Positions 16,467 to 25,179 of a DNA stretch of 33,053 nucleotides are shown here, piece after piece. This DNA is from Bacillota bacterium (lineage in GTDB: Bacteria > Bacillota > Clostridia > Lachnospirales > Lachnospiraceae). The position numbers and the translations under genes are program-made. Where the stretch lies: positions 1 to 33,053 of the forward strand of contig JAEZQN010000076.1 of assembly GCA_023441145.1 (NCBI GenBank). The letters are read 5' to 3'. The notes under the pieces were generated by a model that saw nothing but the letters and a program-made list of their open reading frames with translations, made no database searches and was not told the DNA's origin. Every line of letters begins with the position of its first letter. The stretch's first letter is position 1.

Positions 16467-16500
16467 AAATACAAGTAATAGTAATCTATTACTTGTATTT
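16467..16500 (-). repeat. Perfect 15-bp inverted repeat at the rsgA stop codon
   Basis: The arms 16467-16481 and 16486-16500 are perfect complements around a 4-base loop. The stem includes the last codons and stop codon of rsgA, and the minus-strand RNA continues with a short T-rich stretch. The stem is AT-rich, so it could be a weak terminator or attenuator between rsgA and rpe, or an mRNA processing or stability element. Confidence 0.6.
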
Positions 16501-17370
16501 CTTTTTATCCTTTAATTCATTGTATAACACTACATAATTCTCATAGCGAATCTTACTTATTTTACCTTCTGCTAACGAATCCTTTACCCCACAAATTGGT
16601 TCATTAATATGAACACACCCTTGAAACTTACAGTATGGTTCATACTCCTTAAATTCTTGGAAATACTCACATAGTTCTTCCTTTTCAATGTCCTCTAAAT
16701 ATAGAGAACTAAACCCTGGAGTATCGAATAAATAAGTGTCTCGTCCAATATAAAAAAGTTCAGAATGCCTAGTCGTATGCTTACCACGCTCAATCTTCTC
16801 ACTAATATTACCTGTTTCCATATTAGCCTCTGGGTAGAGAAGATTGATTAGTGAGGACTTGCCTACTCCAGAAGGACCAGCTAGCACTGTAGTCTTCCCT
16901 TCAATTAGGTTCTTTAGCTCATTAATGCCTTCTTCCTGTTTAGCACTAGTAAACACTACCTGATAACCACACTTATGGTAGGTATCTAAAAGCAACTCTA
17001 TCTCTTGCTGATTCACAATGTCCATCTTATTAAAACATACAATTGTATTAATATGCTGGCGTTTCATCATAATAAGAAAACGATCTAAAAGATTCAGGTT
17101 TGGAGCAGGTTTTGCAGCTGCAAAAATAACTAAAGCCTGGTCCACATTGGCAACTGCAGGACGAATTAACTCATTGGTTCTAGGCATGATAGCACTTACA
17201 TTACCAGTCTTTTTATCTTCATCCAAAATAGCGATCTCTACGTTGTCACCAACTAAAGGTTTCAGTTTCTGGTTACGAAAATTCCCCTTTGCTCTACATT
17301 CATATAAGCCATATCGAGGTATATGAACGTAGTAAAACCCACCAATTCCTTTTATTATCTTTCCATGCAT
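16489..17370 (-). CDS. rsgA: Ribosome small subunit GTPase RsgA
   Basis: Circularly permuted GTPase that checks late maturation of the 30S subunit. The 293-residue protein has an N-terminal OB fold (about 1-65), then motifs in permuted order: NKMD (114-117), the P loop GPSGVGKSS (165-173) and DTPG (216-219), and a C-terminal zinc finger with Cys247, Cys252, His254 and Cys260. The gene follows prkC by about 20 nt, the standard prpC-prkC-rsgA order of Firmicutes; RsgA is a reported substrate of PrkC-type kinases in some species, which fits the linkage. Confidence 0.97.
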   Translation of the reverse strand: MHGKIIKGIGGFYYVHIPRYGLYECRAKGNFRNQKLKPLVGDNVEIAILDEDKKTGNVSAIMPRTNELIRPAVANVDQALVIFAAAKPAPNLNLLDRFLIMMKRQHINTIVCFNKMDIVNQQEIELLLDTYHKCGYQVVFTSAKQEEGINELKNLIEGKTTVLAGPSGVGKSSLINLLYPEANMETGNISEKIERGKHTTRHSELFYIGRDTYLFDTPGFSSLYLEDIEKEELCEYFQEFKEYEPYCKFQGCVHINEPICGVKDSLAEGKISKIRYENYVVLYNELKDKKKYK

Positions 17371-17389
17371 AAAATTATTCCTTATTGTT

Positions 17390-19483
17390 TTATTTAAATG
17401 TAATTTCTTTCGTTCCAGGAACTAGATTACCATCTAAATACACTTTTAAGCTACCACTACTGTTAGACTTAGACGTAAATGGAGTAAAATCATATGGAAG
17501 GTCCTTTTCCGAGGTAATTGTAGCCTCTTTATAGAGAATATTTCCATCTTGAATGACTTCCACCTTTATATTATGAGAATCAGTAAATGGACCTAGAAGC
17601 CCTAAATCATTGGCAGTAATAGAAATTACATCAGACTTATATTCTGGCTCAGCTTCTGGCTCTTTCCCTTTACTTAAAATTACGGTAATTGTTGTTCCCT
17701 TATCAACAGAAGAACTTTTAGCTGGAGATTGACTCACAACAAGTCCCTTCTTTATATCATTACTATATACAGCATCGCCTTCTTTATACACTAAGCCTGC
17801 TTTTTCAATGGCACTCTTAGCCTTTGCAGCCGTTTTGTTTACCACATCAGGAACCAAAACCTTAGGCATACCAGAACTTCTCCAAATAATAATCTTACTA
17901 CCTTCTGGAACCTCAGAATCTGCAGCTGGTTCTGTTCTAATAATAGCATCCACTTCTATGGTCTCACTAGTCTCATAATCTACACTTACTGAGAAGCCTT
18001 CAGATTCAAGCTTTGTCTTCGCCTGTTCATAGGTTAACTTAGTAACATCTGGAACCTTAACAGCTTCAGGTCCACCACTATAATAAATCTTAACCGTAGC
18101 ATCTACTGGAATCTCTTTACCTACGGCAATCTCTTTACCTTCAGCATCTACGACACGTAAGACGTTATCTAGCTCTTCATCACTGCTTTCTGCTTCATAC
18201 GTATATTTAATATTGGCTTCGCTTAATAACTTTTCAGCATCTTCAAGCTTCTTTCCAATTACATCTGGTAATGGAACCGTAGCCACTGGAGTCGCTGACG
18301 GAGTACCTGAAGGAATTGGAGTACTTGATACAGTAGGAGTAGGTGTAGGATTAGTATTTCCACCACCAAAGAAACCTACCATGTTACCTATCACTACAAA
18401 CACTAATATCACAAGTATGATAACTAACACTATTCCACCCGCAAAGATAATCCTGTCAAGCTTTGGATTAATTTCTTCCTCCTCATCATCCTCTTCAAGA
18501 TCATCTACAACTGGATCCTTATCAATTCTAACATTTCTTCTTGAGTCATAACCTGCAGCATTTACTCCTGCCGCCTTTTTAATCTCATTCACTTCCTGTT
18601 CTGAGATATTAATGGTAGGAGAAGTATCCATAATAGGAGCAACTAATTTAACAAAGCTTCCATTTGGCTCCACCATAGAGCGCTTTAAATCTGCGATTAA
18701 TTCAGACGCAGACAGATATCTACGCTCTGGTTTTTTCTCCATACACTTAGCTACGATAAGCTCTAAGCTGTAAGGAACCTGTGGATTAATCTGACGAACT
18801 GGGATAGCTTCACCTTGAATATGAAGTAAAGCAACAGCTACAGTATTTTCGCCTGCAAAAGGAACTCTTCCACATAACATTTCATATAACGTAACACCTA
18901 AGGAATAAATGTCACTTTTCTCATCACTGTAACCACCTCTTGCTTGTTCTGGACTAATATAGTGCACAGAACCCATAGCATTTGAGTTAATCGTATTAGA
19001 GGTAGCTGCCTTAGCTATTCCAAAATCAGTAACTTTTACTTTCCCTTCACGAGAAATGATAATATTCTGAGGCTTAATATCTCTGTGAATAATATGATTG
19101 TCATGAGCCGCTTCTAATCCTTGAGCAATCTGAATGGCAATTCCAACTGCTTCTTTAATCTCTAATCTACCTTTTCTCTCTATAAAGCTCTTTAAAGTAA
19201 TACCCTCAACTAGCTCCATTACGATATAGTGTAATCCATCATCATCGCCTACATCATACACATTCACAATATTAGGGTGAGATAACCCTGCTGCTGATTG
19301 AGCTTCTGCACGAAACTTCAATACAAAAGTAGTATCGTTACTATATTCTGCTTTTAAAACTTTGATAGCTACAAAACGATTTAGTCTGTGGCAACGAGCT
19401 TTATACACGTCTGCCATTCCCCCAGAACCCACTTTTTCAATTATTTCATATCTATCATTAATGTACATACCTGGTTTTAACAT
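17390..19483 (-). CDS. prkC: Membrane Ser/Thr kinase with three PASTA domains (PrkC)
   Basis: Receptor kinase that senses peptidoglycan fragments or lipid II. The 697 residues show a Hanks-type kinase domain with glycine loop GSGGMADVY, Lys41, catalytic HRDIKPQN (Asp135), DFG (153-155) and a Thr/Ser-rich activation loop before GSVHYISPEQ. An acidic juxtamembrane patch (about 325-338) precedes one membrane segment (about 345-371), then a Pro/Thr/Ser linker (376-402) and three PASTA domains (about 403-470, 471-538, 539-606). An additional C-terminal region (about 612-697) without PASTA character looks like an extra beta-rich domain. The gene lies 16 nt after prpC and is presumably co-transcribed with it. 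Confidence 0.96.
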   Translation of the reverse strand: MLKPGMYINDRYEIIEKVGSGGMADVYKARCHRLNRFVAIKVLKAEYSNDTTFVLKFRAEAQSAAGLSHPNIVNVYDVGDDDGLHYIVMELVEGITLKSFIERKGRLEIKEAVGIAIQIAQGLEAAHDNHIIHRDIKPQNIIISREGKVKVTDFGIAKAATSNTINSNAMGSVHYISPEQARGGYSDEKSDIYSLGVTLYEMLCGRVPFAGENTVAVALLHIQGEAIPVRQINPQVPYSLELIVAKCMEKKPERRYLSASELIADLKRSMVEPNGSFVKLVAPIMDTSPTINISEQEVNEIKKAAGVNAAGYDSRRNVRIDKDPVVDDLEEDDEEEEINPKLDRIIFAGGIVLVIILVILVFVVIGNMVGFFGGGNTNPTPTPTVSSTPIPSGTPSATPVATVPLPDVIGKKLEDAEKLLSEANIKYTYEAESSDEELDNVLRVVDAEGKEIAVGKEIPVDATVKIYYSGGPEAVKVPDVTKLTYEQAKTKLESEGFSVSVDYETSETIEVDAIIRTEPAADSEVPEGSKIIIWRSSGMPKVLVPDVVNKTAAKAKSAIEKAGLVYKEGDAVYSNDIKKGLVVSQSPAKSSSVDKGTTITVILSKGKEPEAEPEYKSDVISITANDLGLLGPFTDSHNIKVEVIQDGNILYKEATITSEKDLPYDFTPFTSKSNSSGSLKVYLDGNLVPGTKEITFK

Positions 19484-19499
19484 AACATCCTACGCTCCT

Positions 19500-20225
19500 T
19501 TATACCTTCATAAGAATTATCGCAATATTATCCTTGCCACCCTGTTCATTGGCCTTCTCTACTAAAGCTGCACCTACATCCTCAAGGTTAGCTTCATACT
19601 GCTTTACAATCTGAAAAATATCTTTATCTTCTAACATATTAGATAAACCATCGGAGCATAATAATACTATATTCCCCTCGTTAAGATCTATCTCAAAAAA
19701 ATCTACAAGTGCATTATCATCCATCCCACCAATTGCTCTTGTTACTATATTTTTATTAGGATGAGTCCTAGCTTCTTCTGGATTAATTTCTCCATTTTCC
19801 ACCATAATTTCAACTAATGAGTGATCTCTAGTAATCTGGGTTATCTCATCGCCTATCACATATAGCCTAGAATCTCCTATATTTGCAACAATCATGCGAT
19901 AACCAGATATTGTTGCTGCAACAAACGTAGTACCCATTCCTGTAAGAGCACTATCTTCCTCTGCTTTTTTTCTAATAAGCTTATTCGCATGCTGTATTGC
20001 ATGATCTAATATGCTAATTGTAGTAGTTTCATTACAACTCTTGATGTAATCAATAACCACCTCTACAGAGTATTTTGAAGCGTAATCACCAGCATTGTGG
20101 CCCCCCATACCATCTGCTACAATAAAAAGATTAGGTAATCTGCCAATTTCTTGTTCACAACAAAACACATAGTCTTGATTTACTGTTCTTTTTCTCCCAA
20201 TATCTGTGACAGAAAATGATTTCAT
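19500..20225 (-). CDS. prpC: PP2C-family protein phosphatase PrpC/Stp
   Basis: Metal-dependent Ser/Thr phosphatase that reverses PrkC phosphorylation. The 241-residue protein has the PP2C metal and catalytic motifs: NQD near residue 18, VADGMGGH (36-43), ANIGDSRLY, LLCSDGLSN and GGKDNIAIIL. The length is typical for the soluble bacterial form, with no membrane segment. GAAAGGAG precedes the ATG at 20225. It lies between rlmN and prkC, the conserved arrangement. Confidence 0.97.
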   Translation of the reverse strand: MKSFSVTDIGRKRTVNQDYVFCCEQEIGRLPNLFIVADGMGGHNAGDYASKYSVEVVIDYIKSCNETTTISILDHAIQHANKLIRKKAEEDSALTGMGTTFVAATISGYRMIVANIGDSRLYVIGDEITQITRDHSLVEIMVENGEINPEEARTHPNKNIVTRAIGGMDDNALVDFFEIDLNEGNIVLLCSDGLSNMLEDKDIFQIVKQYEANLEDVGAALVEKANEQGGKDNIAIILMKV

Positions 20226-20247
20226 AGCCCTCTCCTTTCTTTATGTT

Positions 20248-21315
20248 TTAGTATTTATCCATATAGCTCTTTCTGAGCTGACCACAGGCGGCGTCAATAT
20301 CCGAACCCATTTCTCTTCTAATAGTAACATTAATGCGATATTTTTCAAGTATATTTTTGAATTTTAGAATAAATGAAGTATCCGATTGCGTGTAGTTTCT
20401 TTCTTTTATAGGGTTTACAGGAATCAAGTTGACATGACAATTTAACCCCTTCAAAAGATGCGCTAACTCTATAGCCTGCTGCTTATTGTCATTGACTCCT
20501 TTTACCAAGCTGTATTCAAAGGTAATACGTCGACCCGTCATAGTAAAATAATACTGGCATGCAGATAATATATCGGCAATGTTGTATTTATTTGCAACAG
20601 GCATTAATTCCTTTCTTGTCTCATCGTTTGGTGCATGAAGGGAAATTGCTAGAGTGATCTGTAGCTTAAGCTCTGCTAACTCCCTAATTTTTTCTACAAT
20701 TCCGCAGGTAGAAACTGTAATGTTTCGTTGGCTAATATTTAACCCCTGATCATTGGTTAAAATTTCAATAAAACGAACTAAATTATCAAAGTTATCCAAA
20801 GGCTCTCCAGTACCCATTACTACTACATTAGAAACTCGTTCTCCAGATAGCTTTTGTATTTGGTAGATCTGATCTAACATCTCAGAAGGAGTAAGATTAC
20901 GCTCTAATCCTCCTAATGTAGATGCACAGAATTTACATCCCATACGACACCCTACTTGGGAGGATATACACACAGAGTTCCCATGCTTGTATTTCATTAA
21001 AACACTTTCAATGACGCGGTTGTCACAAAGCTCAAATAAATACTTCGTTGTTTCCCCATTGGCACTAGTTCTTTGATCCACTGCTGTCACTCTACGTATG
21101 GTGTAAATACTTTTCAGCTTTTCTCTTAAGTCCTTGGATAGATTGGACATCTGATCAAAGTCGTCAACTAACTTCACATGTAACCATTCATATATCTGCT
21201 TTACACGAAAAGCTTTTTCCCCTAATTCCATCATCTGATGATTTAGCTCTTCTAACGTAAGAGATTTAATATCTATTTTTTCTTCAAGATCCGAAGACCT
21301 ATTAGTTATTACCAT
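20248..21315 (-). CDS. rlmN: 23S rRNA/tRNA adenine-2 methyltransferase RlmN
   Basis: Radical-SAM enzyme that methylates C2 of A2503 in 23S rRNA and A37 of some tRNAs. The 355-residue protein has the CxxxCxxC cluster motif at Cys123, Cys127 and Cys130, the GTGEPLDN SAM-binding motif, and the methyl-carrying cysteine in the C-terminal DAACGQL. The N terminus has about ten extra residues before the usual start; the ATG at 21315 has a weak AGGGAT ribosome binding site. RlmN rather than Cfr is favoured by the housekeeping operon between rsmB and prpC. Confidence 0.95.
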   Translation of the reverse strand: MVITNRSSDLEEKIDIKSLTLEELNHQMMELGEKAFRVKQIYEWLHVKLVDDFDQMSNLSKDLREKLKSIYTIRRVTAVDQRTSANGETTKYLFELCDNRVIESVLMKYKHGNSVCISSQVGCRMGCKFCASTLGGLERNLTPSEMLDQIYQIQKLSGERVSNVVVMGTGEPLDNFDNLVRFIEILTNDQGLNISQRNITVSTCGIVEKIRELAELKLQITLAISLHAPNDETRKELMPVANKYNIADILSACQYYFTMTGRRITFEYSLVKGVNDNKQQAIELAHLLKGLNCHVNLIPVNPIKERNYTQSDTSFILKFKNILEKYRINVTIRREMGSDIDAACGQLRKSYMDKY

Positions 21316-21333
21316 TTTTAATCCCTATTCTTT

Positions 21334-22710
21334 CTATACACTATTTATTCTCTTTTTTAATCTAGCTACAAAGAAGCCATCTGCCTGATGTACACCAGGA
21401 AGCAATTGAAAATAGCCTTTCTTTGTAGTATCACTTAAGAGAGATTGTGGTAAATACGAATCTAAGTTCTCTAACCTAAACCCTTTCGTACTCTCAAGCC
21501 ACTTTACATTTTCCTCATTTTCAAGGGGATTTATCGTACATGTACTATAAATCAAAGTACCACCTGGTTTTACATATCTACTAACAACCTTTAAGATATC
21601 CTTCTGTAGTTCAGAAAGAGAAGTAAGGTCATCTTTTGTAACACGATACTTAATATCAGGTTTCTTAGTAATTACGCCAAGACCTGAACAAGGCAGATCG
21701 GCGATAACCACATCTGCTTGATTCTCTAACCTAGAATCGAAGGTGAGAGCATCATATTGTTCCACCTCTATATTACTAAATCCAAGGCGACTGTTATTTT
21801 CCTCTATTAAAGCAGTCTTATCTAACGTCAAATCCCTAGAGAGCACTTTTCCTGTTCCCTTTAGTAGTTGTGCTACATGAAGACTTTTTCCTCCTGGAGC
21901 TGCACATACATCTACTACTAGATTACCTGGCTTAATAGAAGCCACTTCTCCTACTAGCATCGAGCTTTCATCCTGCACCTGAAAGTATCCCTGTTTAAAT
22001 TCCTCTAGAGAGGAGAGATAATTGTAACCTGATATTTTTAAGGCATATGGAAAATACGTCCCTTGTGCCACTTTAATATCCTGCTGTTCTAATAGCTCCC
22101 GAAGTTTAGTAGGATTGGTTTTATCAAGATTAACACGAATAGTGGTTTCCTTAACACTACAGAATGCTTTAAGCATATCCTCCACCACTTGCTCACTATA
22201 AATACCTAACCAGAATTCAACTAACCATAATGGCATAGAATACACTACTGATAGGTACTTCCCAAGTTCTCTTTTCTTATCGGGATAATTACACTCATTA
22301 ATTCCCCTGCTAATATTTCGTAATACCCCATTTACAAAGCCCTTAAGGTTATAAAAACCTTTCTTAGTTGCCAGCTTTACTGCTTCATTACAAGCGGCAG
22401 AATCCGGCACACTATCCATATACTTAAGCTGATACACAGACATTCTTAAAATATTACGAATGACAGGTTTTTGCTTTTTCACAGGAACTTTGGAAAAATG
22501 ATCAATAATATAATCCAACTCTAAAGCTCTTTCTATCGTTCCCTCACAAAGCCTCGTCAAAAAGCCTCTCTGTTGCTTATCCATGTACTGGTATTTTAAG
22601 AGAGCAGCCCCCAATACTTTATGGCTATAGCCTCCCCTTTCCAATACCTCCATAAGAACCTCTAAGGCAATTTCTCTGATCTGCCCTTTCTCTTTGTGAT
22701 CAGTTATCAC
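21334..22710 (-). CDS. rsmB: 16S rRNA (cytosine-967 C5) methyltransferase RsmB
   Basis: SAM-dependent m5C methyltransferase of 16S rRNA. The N-terminal third is a NusB-like RNA-binding domain. The catalytic domain has VVDVCAAPGGKS (motif I), ADLPCSGLG with a cysteine in motif IV, and YSTCTINPLENE with the nucleophile cysteine in motif VI. The start is GTG at 22710 (458 residues), eight bases after GGAGG; the longer frame to a TTG at 22725 overlaps that ribosome binding site. It overlaps the upstream peptidase gene by 11 nt, indicating coupling. Confidence 0.95.
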   Translation of the reverse strand: MITDHKEKGQIREIALEVLMEVLERGGYSHKVLGAALLKYQYMDKQQRGFLTRLCEGTIERALELDYIIDHFSKVPVKKQKPVIRNILRMSVYQLKYMDSVPDSAACNEAVKLATKKGFYNLKGFVNGVLRNISRGINECNYPDKKRELGKYLSVVYSMPLWLVEFWLGIYSEQVVEDMLKAFCSVKETTIRVNLDKTNPTKLRELLEQQDIKVAQGTYFPYALKISGYNYLSSLEEFKQGYFQVQDESSMLVGEVASIKPGNLVVDVCAAPGGKSLHVAQLLKGTGKVLSRDLTLDKTALIEENNSRLGFSNIEVEQYDALTFDSRLENQADVVIADLPCSGLGVITKKPDIKYRVTKDDLTSLSELQKDILKVVSRYVKPGGTLIYSTCTINPLENEENVKWLESTKGFRLENLDSYLPQSLLSDTTKKGYFQLLPGVHQADGFFVARLKKRINSV

Positions 22711-23422
22711 GTCTTCTTCCTCCAATTATAATCAATATACGAAGTAGCTGTAAAATAGCCGCGGCAGCTCCAGCTACATAGGTAAGGGCTGCAGCACTTA
22801 ACACTTTTCTTCCTTGCCTCAGCTCATCACCAGTTAAAATGCCACTATCCTGAAGCATAACCAACGCCCTTCTTGAGGCATTAAATTCCACTGGCAGGGT
22901 AATTAGCTGAAAAACAACTCCTAAAGAAAAACCGATTACTCCGATCATTAATAGCAAATCACCAGATTGACTAGTAAAAAACAAGCCAAGTAAGATAAAT
23001 ATCCAAGCAACACTAGTACCGATGTTAACCACTGGGACAATGGTAGATCTGAGTTTTAGTGGAACATAATGTTTGGCATCTTGGCAGGCATGCCCAGCCT
23101 CATGACAAGCTACTGCTATGGCTGCAATAGAAGAACTGTTATATACAGCGTCACTTAAACGAAGTACCTTACTACGTGGATCATAGTGATCTGTCAAGTT
23201 ACCAGCTACATGTTCTACACGCACATTGCTAATCCCTGTCCTTCTTAAAACTGCCTCAGCTGCACTGGCACCTGTATAGCCAGACATACTGCGAACTCGT
23301 TGATATTTATTAAAGGTTGTTCTTACTCTTGCAGACGCAATCAGACTAATTACAACACCAATTAAAACAAGAATATAAGTCGGATCATAAAACATATACA
23401 TTGGACCGTTAAAAAATAACAT
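22700..23422 (-). CDS. Membrane zinc metallopeptidase, YugP type
   Basis: Integral membrane protein with the zinc-binding HEAGH motif at residues 107-111 of the 240-residue product. Membrane segments flank the motif (about residues 14-32, 129-150, 157-180 and 212-232). This architecture fits the YugP/Zn_peptidase_2 family, whose substrate is not established. ATG 23422 is chosen because AAGGAG lies eight bases upstream; GTG and ATG codons two and three positions earlier touch that site. The gene is usually found between fmt and rsmB in clostridia, as here. Confidence 0.9.
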   Translation of the reverse strand: MLFFNGPMYMFYDPTYILVLIGVVISLIASARVRTTFNKYQRVRSMSGYTGASAAEAVLRRTGISNVRVEHVAGNLTDHYDPRSKVLRLSDAVYNSSSIAAIAVACHEAGHACQDAKHYVPLKLRSTIVPVVNIGTSVAWIFILLGLFFTSQSGDLLLMIGVIGFSLGVVFQLITLPVEFNASRRALVMLQDSGILTGDELRQGRKVLSAAALTYVAGAAAAILQLLRILIIIGGRRRDN

Positions 23423-23446
23423 AGTCATCACTCCTTCATGTCATGG

Positions 23447-24385
23447 TTACTCTTTATTTTGCAACATTGTCCCCTCTGCCACCTCATACCCTCTTAAGAA
23501 AACATCTACTTCCATCCTCTTCTTACCCTCAAGCTGAATCTCTAATAAAGAAAGTCTTCCTTCTCCAGTTTGAACAACAAGGGATTTTTTTGTTACTTCC
23601 ACTATCTCTCCTGGTCTTCCATTTACATCCCCAGACAAAACTTTAGCACTCCATATTTTTAGTGTCTTCCCTTCAATGCTGGTATATGCACTTGGCCATG
23701 GATTTAAACCACGAATCAAACGTTCTATCTCCACTGCAGACTTTGTAAAATCTATCTCACCTAAGGATTTGTTTAGCATTTTAACATAAGTAGAGTCTTC
23801 ATCCTTTTGCTTTTCTCTTTTAATAGTTCCCTTTTCTAATTCAACTAAAGTATCAATTAATAAATCTGCACCCATTACAGAAAGTCTATCCCGTAAGGTT
23901 GCCCCGGTATCAGTAGGTTCTATTGGAGTAACAGATTTTAATAGCATATCTCCAGTATCAAGACCTACATCCATAAACATTGTAGTAATACCTGTTTCCT
24001 TCTCACCATTTATGATGGACCATTCAATCGGTGCCGCTCCTCTAAGCTTTGGTAATAAAGATGCATGCACGTTAATACATCCATATTTTGGCAAATCCAG
24101 TATGCTCTTTGGAAGAATCTGGCCAAAAGCAACAACTACAATAACCTCAGGCTCCATAGCCTTAAGTTCTTCAATAAAAGCCTCTTCCTTTACCTTATAT
24201 GGCTGGTATACTGGGATGTTATACTCCAACGCCTTTTCCTTTACAGGGGTTAATTGCATCACTTTACCTCTACCCTTAGGCTTATCTGGTTGAGTGACAA
24301 CGCCAATCACCTCATGTCCTGCCTCTATAAGCCTTTCCAATGTCTTCACAGAAAACTCTGGTGTTCCCATAAATACTACTCTCAT
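23447..24385 (-). CDS. fmt: Methionyl-tRNA formyltransferase
   Basis: Formylates initiator Met-tRNA using 10-formyltetrahydrofolate. The 312-residue protein has the N-terminal MRVVFMGTPEFSV, the catalytic NVHASLLPKLRGAAPI with Asn and His, and DVGLDTGDML with the catalytic Asp, followed by the C-terminal OB-like domain. GAGGTAGCT precedes the ATG at 24385. It follows def, whose product removes the formyl group, after an unusually long spacer of 178 nt that contains a hairpin. Confidence 0.97.
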   Translation of the reverse strand: MRVVFMGTPEFSVKTLERLIEAGHEVIGVVTQPDKPKGRGKVMQLTPVKEKALEYNIPVYQPYKVKEEAFIEELKAMEPEVIVVVAFGQILPKSILDLPKYGCINVHASLLPKLRGAAPIEWSIINGEKETGITTMFMDVGLDTGDMLLKSVTPIEPTDTGATLRDRLSVMGADLLIDTLVELEKGTIKREKQKDEDSTYVKMLNKSLGEIDFTKSAVEIERLIRGLNPWPSAYTSIEGKTLKIWSAKVLSGDVNGRPGEIVEVTKKSLVVQTGEGRLSLLEIQLEGKKRMEVDVFLRGYEVAEGTMLQNKE

Positions 24386-24444
24386 AGCTACCTCTTTTCT
24401 ATCTTAAAGATGCTTACACTTATATTTTGTCTAATATTAATAAA

Positions 24445-24494
24445 GTGTCTTAAGGTCGAGTTTATAATGAAATCAGCCTCCGACTATAAGACAC
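24445..24494 (-). repeat. Imperfect hairpin in the def-fmt spacer
   Basis: GTGTCTTA (24445-24452) and TAAGACAC (24487-24494) form an 8-bp stem. A second pairing, GTCG with CGAC, lies inside it after a 2x2 internal loop. No T run follows on the minus strand, so it is not a standard terminator. The rest of the 178-nt spacer is AT-rich and holds a TATAAT word just upstream of the hairpin without a good -35. It may be a structured leader or processing site for fmt. Confidence 0.45.
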
Positions 24495-24563
24495 CCTTAT
24501 TATATCCATTCTATTAATAGAACTCCATTATTTCACAAAGAATTCATATACATTTAAAGAAGT

Positions 24564-25052
24564 TTATTCTCCATCCTGCATCAAATCTTCTACATTCATA
24601 AGATCACCCTCTACCATATCTACATAAAGATGTCCATCTAAATGATCGATTTCATGACAAAGAGCACGGGCCATAAGCTCTTCACCTTCTATCTCAAATG
24701 GCTCCAAGTTCTCATCTAATGCTCGAACCTTGCAGTAGTTTGGTCTTGTTACAACACCAACTTTACCAGGAACACTTAAGCACCCCTCTGTACCAGTTTG
24801 TTCACCAGAGGTTTCAACAATTTCTGGATTGATTAGTACCACTGGTTCGTTCCCTTCTGGAGAGCAATCAATTACAACAACTCTCTTAAGGATACCTACC
24901 TGTGGAGCAGCTAGCCCAACTCCTTCTGCTTCATACATGGTATCTAACATATCTTGTATTAGCATGGTTAATCTATCATCTACAACAGTAATTTCCTTTG
25001 CTTTTTTAGTAAGCACATTATCACCAATTGTTCTTATATTACGAATTGCCAT
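24564..25052 (-). CDS. def: Peptide deformylase
   Basis: Removes the N-formyl group from new proteins with a metal-bound water. The 162-residue protein has all three motifs: GVGLAAPQVG (44-53), EGCLSVP with metal ligand Cys91, and HEIDHLDG with the catalytic glutamate between the two ligand histidines (133-137). GAGAGGATAAAAT precedes the ATG at 25052. It is the first gene of the long housekeeping operon and has a clear promoter 38 nt upstream. Confidence 0.97.
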   Translation of the reverse strand: MAIRNIRTIGDNVLTKKAKEITVVDDRLTMLIQDMLDTMYEAEGVGLAAPQVGILKRVVVIDCSPEGNEPVVLINPEIVETSGEQTGTEGCLSVPGKVGVVTRPNYCKVRALDENLEPFEIEGEELMARALCHEIDHLDGHLYVDMVEGDLMNVEDLMQDGE

Positions 25053-25089
25053 ATTTTATCCTCTCTTTCTATAAATCACAACACTTTAA

Positions 25090-25118
25090 ATTATAACCGA
25101 ATTATCTGTATTATACAA
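25090..25118 (-). promoter_or_regulatory. Promoter of the def-fmt-...-lgt operon
   Basis: TTGTAT (25113-25118), 17 nt, TATAAT (25090-25095), located between the LCP-gene terminator and def. No other equally good promoter was found up to the lgt terminator, though I did not score the coding regions exhaustively. Confidence 0.7.
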
Positions 25119-25135
25119 GACAGGTAATAGATGAA

Positions 25136-25172
25136 TAAAAAGTAAGGAGTTGTGAATTAAACTCACAACTCC
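25136..25172 (-). terminator. Rho-independent terminator of the LCP gene
   Basis: A perfect 10-bp stem (25146-25155 with 25163-25172, GGAGTTGTGA and its complement) with a 7-base loop, followed on the minus strand by a T-rich tail. It starts a few bases after the LCP stop codon. Confidence 0.85.
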
Positions 25173-25179
25173 TGTTCCT

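Noticed and set aside
18213..18551. Plus-strand open frame of 112 codons opposite prkC
   Set aside because: It is antisense to the membrane segment and Pro/Thr linker of PrkC; its Gly/Val and Ser runs are complements of that low-complexity coding sequence.
24254..24517. Plus-strand frame across the fmt start and the def-fmt spacer
   Set aside because: It covers the fmt start and hairpin, lacks a ribosome binding site and has no recognisable content.
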